40,174 bases of DNA, from positions 68,537-108,710 of the forward strand of contig DINI01000030.1 of the NCBI GenBank assembly GCA_002426755.1. The letters are read 5' to 3'. Each line of letters starts with the position of its first letter. Position 1 is the first letter of the stretch. The notes under the pieces were generated by a model. The model saw nothing but the letters and a program-made list of their open reading frames with translations. It did no database searches and was not told the origin of the DNA. The position numbers were made by a program, and so were the translations under genes. This document shows positions 8,965-16,258 of this stretch, in pieces. The DNA is from Flavobacteriaceae bacterium UBA5544. GTDB taxonomy: Bacteria > Bacteroidota > Bacteroidia > Flavobacteriales > Flavobacteriaceae.

Positions 8965-9428
8965 AATTACTCAAGACCAAATACTTCATCCTAGTTCTGG
9001 CACTACAGCTTGTTCTCGTTTCCTGTCAAAGTCTCAAAACAGCCATCTTTGACCAATATTCTTATCAACAGGCTATTTCTTTAAAGGTGGAGAGTGGCAA
9101 CCTCATTGACAATGCCACGGAGTCCTACGACGATTATGATTCAGAAGTCAAGGAACTATTGCTGGACCTTCAAAAAATGGTAGAGTATGAAAAGAACAAA
9201 CCAGACAACGAAGTCTCCTATGCCATGTGGAATGTAATGGCAAATAAAGACAAGAACCTTTTGGCGGGTTTTCTAAAACGATGGGATGAAGATGAAAAAC
9301 TTTCTGAAGCCTTTACCAAAGAAGCAAAACTCCAAATCATGGAAGCTTTTGATTTAATCATCAAATACGAAGCTCAAAAGAACAAAACCAACGAGAGCAA
9401 TATCCTTAACTTCTTATCCAACAACTAA
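8961..9428 (+). CDS. Small helical lipoprotein in the amidase cluster
   Basis: A 155-residue protein with a signal (residues 7-20) ending in lipobox LVSCQ, so it should be lipidated at Cys22. The mature part is charged and predicted mostly helical (LLLDLQKMVEYEKNK, AKLQIMEAFDLIIKYEAQKNK), with no recognised domain. It starts within the last codon region of the amidase gene (4-bp overlap), implying coupled translation. By position it recalls lipoprotein partners of lysis or envelope enzymes, such as spanin-like or inhibitor proteins, but sequence alone does not show this. Function unknown. Confidence 0.78.
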   Translation: MKLLKTKYFILVLALQLVLVSCQSLKTAIFDQYSYQQAISLKVESGNLIDNATESYDDYDSEVKELLLDLQKMVEYEKNKPDNEVSYAMWNVMANKDKNLLAGFLKRWDEDEKLSEAFTKEAKLQIMEAFDLIIKYEAQKNKTNESNILNFLSNN

Positions 9429-9454
9429 TAACTATTAACCAAAAACCAAACAAA

Positions 9455-9778
9455 ATGGACATTGAAGAACTTTTAAAACTCCTCAAAGACGAACTCCTCA
9501 AAGTGTTGGGCGAGAGTTATAGCGATTATAAAAAAGAAACCAAAAAGGACATCGAAGCGTTTCTTGAAATCTCTAAAGTAAAGTTGGAACGTTGGACCTC
9601 TCTATTGGCTTCCAAAGATTTAACCGTTAAGGACTATCAATGGTTACTCGAAAGCCAAAAGGATTTGCTGGTGTTGAATGCTTTGTACCAAGCGGGTGTT
9701 TCCAAGCTTCGATTGGGACATCTCAAGAACAAAATCATCAAAACGATTGTCAATACTGTGGTGGCAGCAGTGCTCTAA
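9455..9778 (+). CDS. Small amphipathic helical protein in the amidase cluster
   Basis: A 107-residue protein of charged helices (MDIEELLKLLKDELLKVLG at the start) ending in a hydrophobic amphipathic tail (NKIIKTIVNTVVAAVL, residues 91-107). No signal peptide and no recognised family. The tail could associate with or insert into a membrane, in the manner of a tail-anchored protein. The gene lies 26 bp after the lipoprotein gene, and its stop codon touches the ATG of the next gene (TAAATG at 9776-9781), so translation is probably coupled. A holin-like role is conceivable from the neighbourhood, but there is only one possible membrane segment. Confidence 0.72.
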   Translation: MDIEELLKLLKDELLKVLGESYSDYKKETKKDIEAFLEISKVKLERWTSLLASKDLTVKDYQWLLESQKDLLVLNALYQAGVSKLRLGHLKNKIIKTIVNTVVAAVL

Positions 9779-11281
9779 ATGCAGAATGCTATGAAAGAGA
9801 CTTCCCAAATCGATACAGTAATACCGAAAAACTACACCGTTTTCAATTGCCATACGCACACCTTTACCATTGACCATGTCCCAAATCAGTTTGGGAAACA
9901 ATTGATTCCTCTACTGTATCAAGTGGTGACTATGAAAGTGGTAAAATGGTATTATTTGAACCTAACCTACCGCAATAATACCTACAAACGATTTACACAC
10001 ACCTACAAGAAAGTCAGGAATCTTTTTCTGGATATTCTTAAGTTTACGGTCGTGCTGTATTGGCTGTACACGTTGATACTCTTTTTCTTTCACTGGTTCT
10101 TTAAGATGTTGGTCAATATATTGGCATTGAGCAATCTGTTCAGTCAGCAAAGTAAGGAAGCTTACCGTAGGTTTAGAACATTGGGTCGCTATGCCACTTA
10201 TAGCAAACAAGGACAAAGCAAGGTATTTGACCTCTTGGAAAAAACCTATGACAGCAATACCAAATTTGTAGTGTTACCAATGGACATGGACTATATGGAA
10301 GCTGGGAAGCCCATTGCCAATTACATGCAACAACTGGATGAATTGCTCCACATCACCACAAACAATCCCAATTTGCTGCCGTTTGTGTTTGTGGACCCAA
10401 GACGTATTTCTGATACTTATTTCAATACGATGGAGTTTTCCTATGAAAAGTATGTAAAGCGCAATCTTTCCAAGCAGAATTTCCATGGAATTAAGCTCTA
10501 TCCAGCTTTGGGTTATTATCCTTTTGACAAAAACCTGATTGAGACTTATAAATTTGCCCAAGCCAATCAGATTCCCATCATTACGCATTGTATCGAAGGT
10601 ACGGTGTTTTACAGAGGCAAAAAGAAAAAGGATTGGAATTATCATCCTATCCTCAAGTATACCAAAAAGGTGGAAGAGGGCCCAATACCGATGCCCTTGC
10701 CACAGACCAAGAATTATGATTACACTACCAATTTTACGCATCCTTTAAATTACCATTGCTTATTGGATAAGGATTTATTGAGCGAATACCTTGGAGAGGA
10801 CATCGATTTAAGCAAGCTCAAAATATGTTTGGCACACTTTGGCGGTACCAAGGAATGGAACCGCTATACCGAAGATAATTGGAATAATTATAACAACAAC
10901 ATCTCGCATCGCTCTCTTGACGATTATAACAGCAGTCCTATCAAAAACACGCTGACCCACGGTAGCGTCCGCACCATTTGGTGGAATGCTTCTTGGTTGT
11001 CCATCATTTACGACCTAATGATTCGGTATGAAAATCTGTATACAGATATTAGTTTTATGATTTATAATGAGGAATTATTTCCATTGTTGAAATATCTCTT
11101 ATTGGATGAAAAGGTCAATAAGAAAATTCTTTTTGGTACCGACTTTTATGTGGTATCCCAAAAGAAAACCGAAAAGGCAATCTTCCAGAATTTGAGAAGT
11201 TATATCGGCGAAGAATCATTTTATTTGATAAGCCATCAGAATCCTAAACGGTTCTTGAGTACAACCTTCAAAAAATATTAA
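9779..11281 (+). CDS. Amidohydrolase-superfamily protein with inserted membrane segment
   Basis: A 500-residue metal-dependent hydrolase of the amidohydrolase_2 type. Metal-site residues are HxH at His25/His27 (NCHTHTF), Lys239 region (HGIKLYP), His270 (PIITHC), His353 (LAHFGG) and Asp455 (LFGTDF). Between the first strand and the rest of the barrel is an insertion with a strongly hydrophobic stretch, about residues 85-120 (VVLYWLYTLILFFFHWFF), flanked by basic residues, enough for one or two membrane passes. That is unusual for this normally soluble fold. The ATG abuts the stop of the preceding small gene; a second ATG four codons later is possible. Substrate unknown; lactonase, decarboxylase and hydrolase activities all occur in the family. 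Confidence 0.8.
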   Translation: MQNAMKETSQIDTVIPKNYTVFNCHTHTFTIDHVPNQFGKQLIPLLYQVVTMKVVKWYYLNLTYRNNTYKRFTHTYKKVRNLFLDILKFTVVLYWLYTLILFFFHWFFKMLVNILALSNLFSQQSKEAYRRFRTLGRYATYSKQGQSKVFDLLEKTYDSNTKFVVLPMDMDYMEAGKPIANYMQQLDELLHITTNNPNLLPFVFVDPRRISDTYFNTMEFSYEKYVKRNLSKQNFHGIKLYPALGYYPFDKNLIETYKFAQANQIPIITHCIEGTVFYRGKKKKDWNYHPILKYTKKVEEGPIPMPLPQTKNYDYTTNFTHPLNYHCLLDKDLLSEYLGEDIDLSKLKICLAHFGGTKEWNRYTEDNWNNYNNNISHRSLDDYNSSPIKNTLTHGSVRTIWWNASWLSIIYDLMIRYENLYTDISFMIYNEELFPLLKYLLLDEKVNKKILFGTDFYVVSQKKTEKAIFQNLRSYIGEESFYLISHQNPKRFLSTTFKKY

Positions 11282-11364
11282 TTGACTTTTTCTATATTTC
11301 TACGAGTGCAGTTTGATGAACAAATGTGAAGAGGCTAGCAGCAATTTTGGAATATTTATTTCAT

Positions 11365-11384
11365 TTTAATACTATTTAATACTA
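11365..11384 (+). repeat. Perfect 10-bp tandem duplication
   Basis: TTTAATACTA occurs twice without a gap in the 173-bp spacer before the lipocalin-like gene. The rest of this spacer is AT-rich with no exact promoter box. Confidence 0.7.
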
Positions 11385-11454
11385 GCCCGAACGCTTCAAA
11401 AATTAAAACATAATTTGTATCTTGTTGATTATTAAAAATCTAAATCATTGCATC

Positions 11455-11865
11455 ATGAAAAAGTTCATTTTAGTTTTTATGTCAATCTCTATCTTGAGTG
11501 CTTGTTCAGATAAGGATGAAGAAAAAAATATTACCAATGAAGTCATCGGAAAATGGAAACTTATTGAAACATACGCCGACCCAGGTGACGGAAGTGGTGA
11601 GTACCAAGGAATAGACAGTGAAAAAACCATAGAGTTTTTTAGTAATGGAACTTTTGTAATCAATGGGCCATTATGTTCTTTATCCACAATTACTGGTGAA
11701 GAAACTTCCGGGGAATTCAATTTAGAAGAGAATGTTCTGGTCTCAAATGAGGGCTGTGAATATGATGAATTCAGCGAATACAGATTTGGACTGGAAGAAT
11801 CTTATCTAATCATTTCTTGGACTGCCTGTATTGAGGGTTGTGCCCAAAAATATGAAAGGCTCTAA
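11455..11865 (+). CDS. Lipocalin-like lipoprotein
   Basis: Exported lipoprotein of 136 residues with signal MKKFILVFMSISILSAC and lipidation at Cys17. The mature domain begins with VIGKWKLIETYADPGDGSGEYQGID and continues as alternating short strands ending in YERL, the pattern of the small lipocalin-like domains common in flavobacterial lipoproteins. Four cysteines in the mature part (LCSLS, EGCEY, TACIEGC) may form disulfides. I use ATG 11455 because it begins the signal peptide; longer in-frame extensions to 11422 lack sense. Stand-alone gene after the amidohydrolase; probable ligand unknown. Confidence 0.82.
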   Translation: MKKFILVFMSISILSACSDKDEEKNITNEVIGKWKLIETYADPGDGSGEYQGIDSEKTIEFFSNGTFVINGPLCSLSTITGEETSGEFNLEENVLVSNEGCEYDEFSEYRFGLEESYLIISWTACIEGCAQKYERL

Positions 11866-11966
11866 CAGGGAAATTCAAGGATTGCTCTAAAAAGGACGTG
11901 ATTGAGTTAGCGGGTTATGTTAGTATTATACGTTTGTATATATAAGTAAAGAACCTGTAAAACACA

Positions 11967-12776
11967 CTAAATCTTACTGACATCAATCTTAAACAATTCA
12001 GCAGCATTCTTCCAAAGAATCAATTCTTTCTTTTCTGCAGGAAGTTCTAGTTGTTTCATGAATTTTAGATAAGAACCCATATTGCTGATTGGCCAATCGG
12101 TACCGTAAAGAAGATATTTCGGATCGCCAGCGTAGGTAATCATTTCTTCAATTTCCGTTTTCATGTAGCGCTCAAACTTTTCGTTAAAGTCTCCAAGTAC
12201 CAAGCCGCTGATATCTGCATGTACATTTTTGTTTTTGTAAACAACTTCCATACAATCCTTAATCCATGGGTTACCAACATGGCAAATCACAATCTTCAAC
12301 TCTGGATAGTCAACCGCCAAATCATCTATATGTATAGGGTGGGAGAACTTGATTTTTCCAGTAGGAGCGTAGGTGTCCCCAGAATGGAACATCACAGGCA
12401 CATCATACTCAACCGCCATGTCGTAAAGCACTTTCAACCGAATATCATTGGGATAAAACGGTTCGTAGCCTGGGTAAAACTTTAAACCTTTTATGAGCCC
12501 AGCATCCAGAAATTCGCTCAACTCACGCAAATCTTTATGGTTGTAATGAAGATAACTCACGCCAGCCACCACGCCAAGATTATTTCGGTCGGCAATTGCT
12601 TCTACCACACGTTTGGTGCTAGGTCGATGCTCATTTACTTTATAAGAAGACAGCACGAGCGAATAATCGACATTATTCTCCTGCATGGTCTGTACAAGTA
12701 AGTCAAGAGAGTCGTTAACCGAAGTGACACGTTCTTCGTGATAGTTATTGATGTGGGTGTGGACGTCTATAATCAT
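11967..12776 (-). CDS. Amidohydrolase family protein (amidohydrolase_2)
   Basis: Soluble TIM-barrel metal-dependent hydrolase of 269 residues, full length for the small amidohydrolase_2 group. Visible metal-site elements are His6/His8 (DVHTHIN), the GLKFYPGYEP strand, PVMFHSGD, IVICHVGNP and LLYGTDWP with its catalytic Asp. Relatives include decarboxylases of the ACMSD/o-pyrocatechuate type and lactone hydrolases; the substrate cannot be assigned. Its layout of motifs matches the membrane-inserted homologue at 9779-11281, 0.7 kb away on the other strand, but the two are not close copies. It ends a minus-strand series with the methyltransferase, ZIP and DUF4268 genes, although it has its own promoter box. 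Confidence 0.88.
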   Translation of the reverse strand: MIIDVHTHINNYHEERVTSVNDSLDLLVQTMQENNVDYSLVLSSYKVNEHRPSTKRVVEAIADRNNLGVVAGVSYLHYNHKDLRELSEFLDAGLIKGLKFYPGYEPFYPNDIRLKVLYDMAVEYDVPVMFHSGDTYAPTGKIKFSHPIHIDDLAVDYPELKIVICHVGNPWIKDCMEVVYKNKNVHADISGLVLGDFNEKFERYMKTEIEEMITYAGDPKYLLYGTDWPISNMGSYLKFMKQLELPAEKKELILWKNAAELFKIDVSKI

Positions 12777-12777
12777 T

Positions 12778-12812
12778 TTTAAGAGTTGAGATATTAGATT
12801 TTAGAATTGGGA
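12778..12812 (-). repeat. Five in-phase heptamers directly before the amidohydrolase ATG
   Basis: Read on the minus strand: TCCCAAT, TCTAAAA, TCTAATA, TCTCAAC, TCTTAAA, then A and the ATG at 12776. Every unit is exactly 7 bp and begins TCT or TCC. Same type of tract as at 5704-5747. Confidence 0.65.
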
Positions 12813-12850
12813 TAAAGATTTGGATTCAACATTTTTCTGGATTTATCCCA
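12808..12850 (-). promoter_or_regulatory. 9-bp inverted repeat (leader stem-loop)
   Basis: TGGGATAAA (12808-12816) and TTTATCCCA (12842-12850) are perfect inverted repeats with 25 nt between. On the minus strand the repeat would occupy the first ~43 nt of the amidohydrolase transcript if the box at 12855-12862 is used. Could be an RNA stem-loop or a DNA operator. Confidence 0.5.
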
Positions 12851-12854
12851 GACA

Positions 12855-12862
12855 CAAAAATA
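12855..12862 (-). promoter_or_regulatory. Bacteroidota -7 promoter box (TATTTTTG), minus strand
   Basis: Exact TAnnTTTG match on the minus strand, 78 nt before the amidohydrolase ATG. Predicted transcription start near 12850, the outer edge of the inverted repeat. No well-placed TTG -33 element. Confidence 0.45.
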
Positions 12863-12910
12863 CCGAATTCAAATTTTATAGACTAGCAATTGGAAGTCGA
12901 AATCTGTTCG

Positions 12911-13339
12911 TTAAACTTCTATGAAATCTCTGTATTCATTGAAGAAATCTTCAAAAAGAGCCATCTTTTCATTGAAAAACACCATCACATCTTGCCATGT
13001 ATTCTTATTATGGATAGATACTTTTTGGTCTAACGACACATAGATACGAGAAATTTCCTTGCCGTTTTCAAGGAAGTATTCTTCTTCAAAAATGGCCTGT
13101 GGAAGGAATTCATTGAGAAGGATGGATTTTAAAGATTGAAGTTTCTCCCAGTAATTGATGCGGTTTTCAAGATCATCTTCAAGGTCAAGAGTCACGAGGG
13201 CTTCCTTGGTATCAAAATGGAACTTGAATGAAAACCCTTTGATTTTGGTATCATATAAAATCCATTTCCTTGGAAATGATTTTCCGAAGCTTATCCAAAA
13301 GTCCTCACGTAATTTTCTTGATTCTTCTTTGCTGAACAT
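12911..13339 (-). CDS. DUF4268 domain protein
   Basis: Small soluble protein of 142 residues, made almost wholly of a DUF4268 domain (FWISFGKSFPRKWILYDTKIKGFSFKF near the start, then a charged alpha/beta region with YWEKLQSLK). In this family the domain is sometimes linked to restriction-type proteins, but the stand-alone form is common in Flavobacteria and has no established role. Start ATG 13339; no signal peptide or membrane segment. It lies 76 bp after the ZIP transporter on the same strand, the spacer being the purine/pyrimidine heptamer-and-inverted-repeat region, so it may be expressed separately. Confidence 0.8.
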   Translation of the reverse strand: MFSKEESRKLREDFWISFGKSFPRKWILYDTKIKGFSFKFHFDTKEALVTLDLEDDLENRINYWEKLQSLKSILLNEFLPQAIFEEEYFLENGKEISRIYVSLDQKVSIHNKNTWQDVMVFFNEKMALFEDFFNEYRDFIEV

Positions 13340-13353
13340 GTTTTATTTTTGGA

Positions 13354-13420
13354 AGAGTAGAAAATAATGGAGATAAGACAGCCTTTTTATTTTCTCTTCT
13401 CTCTACTCTCTTTTCTTAAA
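13354..13420. repeat. Imperfect inverted repeat with pyrimidine heptamers
   Basis: AGAGTAG+AAAATAA (13354-13367) pairs with TTATTTT (13387-13393) and CTACTCT (13403-13409); 9 extra pyrimidines separate the two right-hand blocks. The right side is also four phased heptamers (TCTCTTC, TCTCTAC, TCTCTTT, TCTTAAA, 13393-13420), the last overlapping the stop codon of the ZIP gene. Confidence 0.5.
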
Positions 13421-14090
13421 TTAAATATGCCACTACAACACCCAATACAATCACCATCAATTTTGATAAATTGAATTTGTGCCCTTCACTACTTTCGAAC
13501 AAAATAATTGTGGAAATATGAAAGAAAATACCGATTACAATAGCATTGATGTAATAAACGTAACCTGCAACCAATTCTACGGTATTTGAAATTAAAGTAC
13601 CAAGCGGTGTCATCGATGCAAAAACCACCAAAAACAAAACAATCTGCATTTTAGAAAAGCTGGATTGTAACATGTATGAAGTGATCAATGCGGCAATTGG
13701 AATTTTATGTACCAACACACCATAGACCATATCGTTATGCTGATGGATTGGAAAACCCTCCAAAAAACTATGGATACATAAACTAATGAACAATAACCAA
13801 GGAAAAGCCGTTTCGTGCTTGTGGATGTGGATATGTCCGTGTTCGGCACCTTTAGAGAAGAATTCGAGCATAATCTGAAGCAATATTCCGCTCATAATGA
13901 AAAGCCCTGTTTGTTTTCCTTCAAGGTGTTCATAAACTTCTGGCAGCAAATCGAACAAAGTCAATGCCAATAGAAATGCACCACTAAAAGATAACAGCAA
14001 CTTTGTAGAGAATGATTTGGTCTGCTTAAACAAGAAGGCAAGCACAATTCCAAAAGCAACGGCAAGGATTGGTAAGAGGTAGTTAGTCAT
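13416..14090 (-). CDS. ZIP family metal transporter
   Basis: Inner-membrane carrier for divalent metals such as zinc, 224 residues with about 7-8 hydrophobic segments (LLPILAVAFGIVLAFLF at the N-terminus; LMVIVLGVVVAYLI at the C-terminus). A His-rich loop (EHGHIHIHKHE, around residues 82-92) and the HSFLEGFPIHQ segment in a central helix provide the metal-binding histidines expected in ZIP proteins; a second helix carries GVLVHKIPIAAL. Direction in this family is import into the cytoplasm. It follows the methyltransferase gene by 21 bp and is probably co-transcribed with it. No metal-responsive operator is visible. Confidence 0.88.
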   Translation of the reverse strand: MTNYLLPILAVAFGIVLAFLFKQTKSFSTKLLLSFSGAFLLALTLFDLLPEVYEHLEGKQTGLFIMSGILLQIMLEFFSKGAEHGHIHIHKHETAFPWLLFISLCIHSFLEGFPIHQHNDMVYGVLVHKIPIAALITSYMLQSSFSKMQIVLFLVVFASMTPLGTLISNTVELVAGYVYYINAIVIGIFFHISTIILFESSEGHKFNLSKLMVIVLGVVVAYLI

Positions 14091-14111
14091 AAAGCTAAAA
14101 TAGCAATTATT

Positions 14112-14843
14112 TTATTTAAAAATCATCACAATGCGTTCGGAAAAATCCTTGTGGAACTTTCTCAACTTATAATCGCCAAACACGTCCAAAAGATATACCT
14201 CCGCATCTTCAAACATAATTTCAAAATCTTTTAAAGAAAATGCTTTGACCCGTTCCTGAAAGATGAAATCCTCACCTTTATCTGTAAACTCAATATTTTT
14301 AATGATGTATCCATCCCTAACATATCGTTTTTGGTGAAACTCAATGCCGTCCACAGTTTTTACATCTTCTGGTACAAGATTTTCAATGACATAATCGGTA
14401 TTCATAAAGTCAATAACCCCAAACCCGAATTCGTTTAAGTCTTCCTTTATGGCTTTTATGGTATTCAGGTTATCTTCTTCTTTGTCAAAATACCCAAAAC
14501 TTGTGAAAAGATTAAACACAGCGTCAAACTTCTGTTTATAAGGTTTGCACATATCATGAACCTCAAAATGCAAGCTATCGTTTTCAAATTGTTTAGCGTA
14601 TGCAATGCTGTTTTCTGATAAATCCACTCCAGTAACATCGTAGCCCAATGAGTTGAGGTACACAGAATGGCGACCTTTGCCACAGGCTAAATCCAGGATT
14701 TTTCCATTCTCAGGAAGGTTGAGGTATTGCGTTAGGTTATCCATAAACTGATGTGCCTCCGCATGGTCCCTATCTTTATATAAAATATGGTAATATGGTG
14801 AGTCAAACCACGAAGCGTACCATTGTGTTGTGTCTTTATTCAT
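14112..14843 (-). CDS. Class I SAM-dependent methyltransferase
   Basis: Soluble 243-residue protein with a Rossmann-type methyltransferase core. Motif I is ILDLACGKGRHSVYL (about residues 45-59), followed by VTGVDLSENSIAYAK (motif II acidic residue binding the SAM ribose) and FDAVFNLFTSFGYF (motif IV). The C-terminal part is a mixed sheet with charged strands that does not point to a substrate. Related proteins in Flavobacteria are annotated only as methyltransferases; a small-molecule substrate is the usual guess. It heads the minus-strand run with the ZIP transporter and starts next to a REP-like palindrome. Confidence 0.87.
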   Translation of the reverse strand: MNKDTTQWYASWFDSPYYHILYKDRDHAEAHQFMDNLTQYLNLPENGKILDLACGKGRHSVYLNSLGYDVTGVDLSENSIAYAKQFENDSLHFEVHDMCKPYKQKFDAVFNLFTSFGYFDKEEDNLNTIKAIKEDLNEFGFGVIDFMNTDYVIENLVPEDVKTVDGIEFHQKRYVRDGYIIKNIEFTDKGEDFIFQERVKAFSLKDFEIMFEDAEVYLLDVFGDYKLRKFHKDFSERIVMIFK

Positions 14844-14849
14844 CTTAAC

Positions 14850-14867
14850 TTCCTACGAAAGCAGGAA
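14850..14867. repeat. REP-like palindrome
   Basis: TTCCTACGAAAGCAGGAA folds into a hairpin: TTCCT with AGGAA, one A-C mismatch, a C-G pair and a GAAA tetraloop. It lies 6 bp before the methyltransferase start. Palindromes of this type (TTCCTGCGAAAGCAGGAA) recur between genes in many bacteria; from memory, not checked. Confidence 0.6.
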
Positions 14868-14921
14868 TCTTTTTAATTACTATGTTAGGGTTTGCTTTTA
14901 AGTAAAAACTTTAAAGCACCA

Positions 14922-15012
14922 GGCTTTCCGCTATATCTTTTTTTGCCTAGAAAATTTTAGTGTTGAATTGCAACTATAAGTTGGCCAAAAAAAGGATGCC
15001 GCTTCAATCCTT
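14922..15012 (-). repeat. Paired GCGG-motif element with terminator-like hairpin
   Basis: On the minus strand there are two related motifs 56 bp apart: GGATTGAAGCGGCATCC (15010-14994) and GATATAGCGGAAAGCC (14937-14922), sharing GATnnAGCGGnAnnCC apart from one extra base. The first is framed by AAGGAT/ATCCTT arms followed by seven T on the minus strand, terminator-like. A weak stem (GTTG/CAAC) lies between them. It may be a dispersed element or small RNA. Confidence 0.45.
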
Positions 15013-15056
15013 AACCCAAAATCGAGTTAAACCACATACAAGCCACAAAAATACTT

Positions 15057-15064
15057 TATTTTTG
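15057..15064 (+). promoter_or_regulatory. Bacteroidota -7 promoter box (TATTTTTG)
   Basis: Exact TAnnTTTG match, 20 nt before the ATG at 15085 of the THUMP methyltransferase. Predicted leader about 15 nt. Confidence 0.5.
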
Positions 15065-15084
15065 TAATCTATAGAGCGTGAAAA

Positions 15085-16242
15085 ATGGATAATAATTTTA
15101 ACATGGTTGCCAAAACCTTATTTGGCTTCGAGGACTTATTGGCAAAGGAATTGACACAACTCGGAGCACAAGACGTGAAGACTGGTGTTCGTAATGTCAG
15201 TTTTGTGGGAGACAAAGGTTTTATGTACAAATGCAACCTAGCTCTGCGAACTGCGATTAAGATATTAAAACCAATCAATTCTTTTAGGGTAAAAAGTGAG
15301 CAAGACCTATATGACAAGCTCTACAAGATGAATTGGGAAGAGTACCTAAAACCAACAGGCACTTTGGCTGTGGACGCCACAGTGCACTCTACCATGTTTA
15401 CACACTCATTATACATAGCACAAAAGACAAAGGATGCGATTGTAGACAAATTTCGCGATACCACCGGACAACGACCGAATGTAGATTTGAAATTTCCCGA
15501 CCTTAAAGTTAATGTACATATCGATAGAGATATGTGCAACATTTCTTTGGATACATCTGGGGATTCCTTGCATAAAAGAGGTTATAAAACGGCGACTAAT
15601 ATTGCACCAATCAATGAAGTTCTAGCTGCTGGTTTAGTGATGTTGTCAGGTTGGGATGGTCAAAGCGATTTTATGGATCCCATGTGTGGCAGCGGAACCA
15701 TATTGATTGAAGCTGCAATGATAGCGTGCAATATTCCGCCCAACTTAATGCGAAAGGAATTCGCCTTTGAGCGTTGGCAAGATTGGGATGTGGAATTATT
15801 TGAAAAGATTGAAGAATCCTTATTGACCAAAACCAGGGACTTTCACCATAAGATTGTGGGATACGATAAATCACCAAGTGCCGTTGCCAAAGCTAAAGAA
15901 AACGTCAAGAATGCCCAATTGGAAGACTTTATCGAGGTGAAACACGAAGATTTCTTTAAAACACAAAAAGGAGGCGATAGCAAATTGCACATGGTATTCA
16001 ACCCACCTTACGGCGAACGACTAGATATTGAGATGGAATCCTTTTATAAAAACATTGGAGATACCTTAAAACAAAACTATCCAGGCACGGATGCTTGGTT
16101 CATCACTTCCAATTTGGATGCGCTTAAACATGTGGGCTTAAGACCTTCAAGAAAGATTCATCTAGTCAACGCCAAGCTAGAAGCACGTTTGGTGAAGTAC
16201 GTGATGTACGAAGGGAGTAAGAAAGCGAAATATAACAGTTAA
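15085..16242 (+). CDS. THUMP-domain class I RNA methyltransferase (RlmL-like, N-terminal type)
   Basis: Enzyme that methylates a guanine in 23S rRNA, equivalent to the m2G2445 half of RlmL (the RlmK half is absent). Residues 1-65 are a ferredoxin-like part (KTLFGFEDLLAKELTQLGA), residues about 65-160 a THUMP RNA-binding domain, and the rest a SAM-methyltransferase: PMCGSGTILIEAAM (motif I), VGYDKSP, and the NPPYGERL catalytic motif of guanine-N2 methyltransferases. Full length at 385 residues. Monocistronic, with its own promoter; it runs into the next, convergent gene with a 16-bp gap and no terminator hairpin. Confidence 0.92.
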   Translation: MDNNFNMVAKTLFGFEDLLAKELTQLGAQDVKTGVRNVSFVGDKGFMYKCNLALRTAIKILKPINSFRVKSEQDLYDKLYKMNWEEYLKPTGTLAVDATVHSTMFTHSLYIAQKTKDAIVDKFRDTTGQRPNVDLKFPDLKVNVHIDRDMCNISLDTSGDSLHKRGYKTATNIAPINEVLAAGLVMLSGWDGQSDFMDPMCGSGTILIEAAMIACNIPPNLMRKEFAFERWQDWDVELFEKIEESLLTKTRDFHHKIVGYDKSPSAVAKAKENVKNAQLEDFIEVKHEDFFKTQKGGDSKLHMVFNPPYGERLDIEMESFYKNIGDTLKQNYPGTDAWFITSNLDALKHVGLRPSRKIHLVNAKLEARLVKYVMYEGSKKAKYNS

Positions 16243-16258
16243 TACCATCTGCTATTAA

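Noticed and set aside
8329..9778. Prophage lysis cassette
   Set aside because: No terminase, capsid, tail or integrase gene lies in the window and the following gene is an amidohydrolase; kept only as a hypothesis on lysis-like function.
11333..11387. GGCTAG/CTAGCC inverted repeat upstream of the lipocalin-like gene
   Set aside because: Only 6 bp with 43 nt between the arms; such pairs are expected by chance.
11862..11930. Possible integron attC-like site after the lipocalin-like gene (CTAAC ... GTTAG about 40 nt apart)
   Set aside because: The arms are only 5 bp and do not match the consensus core sites; no matching site precedes the gene and there is no integrase of the IntI type here.
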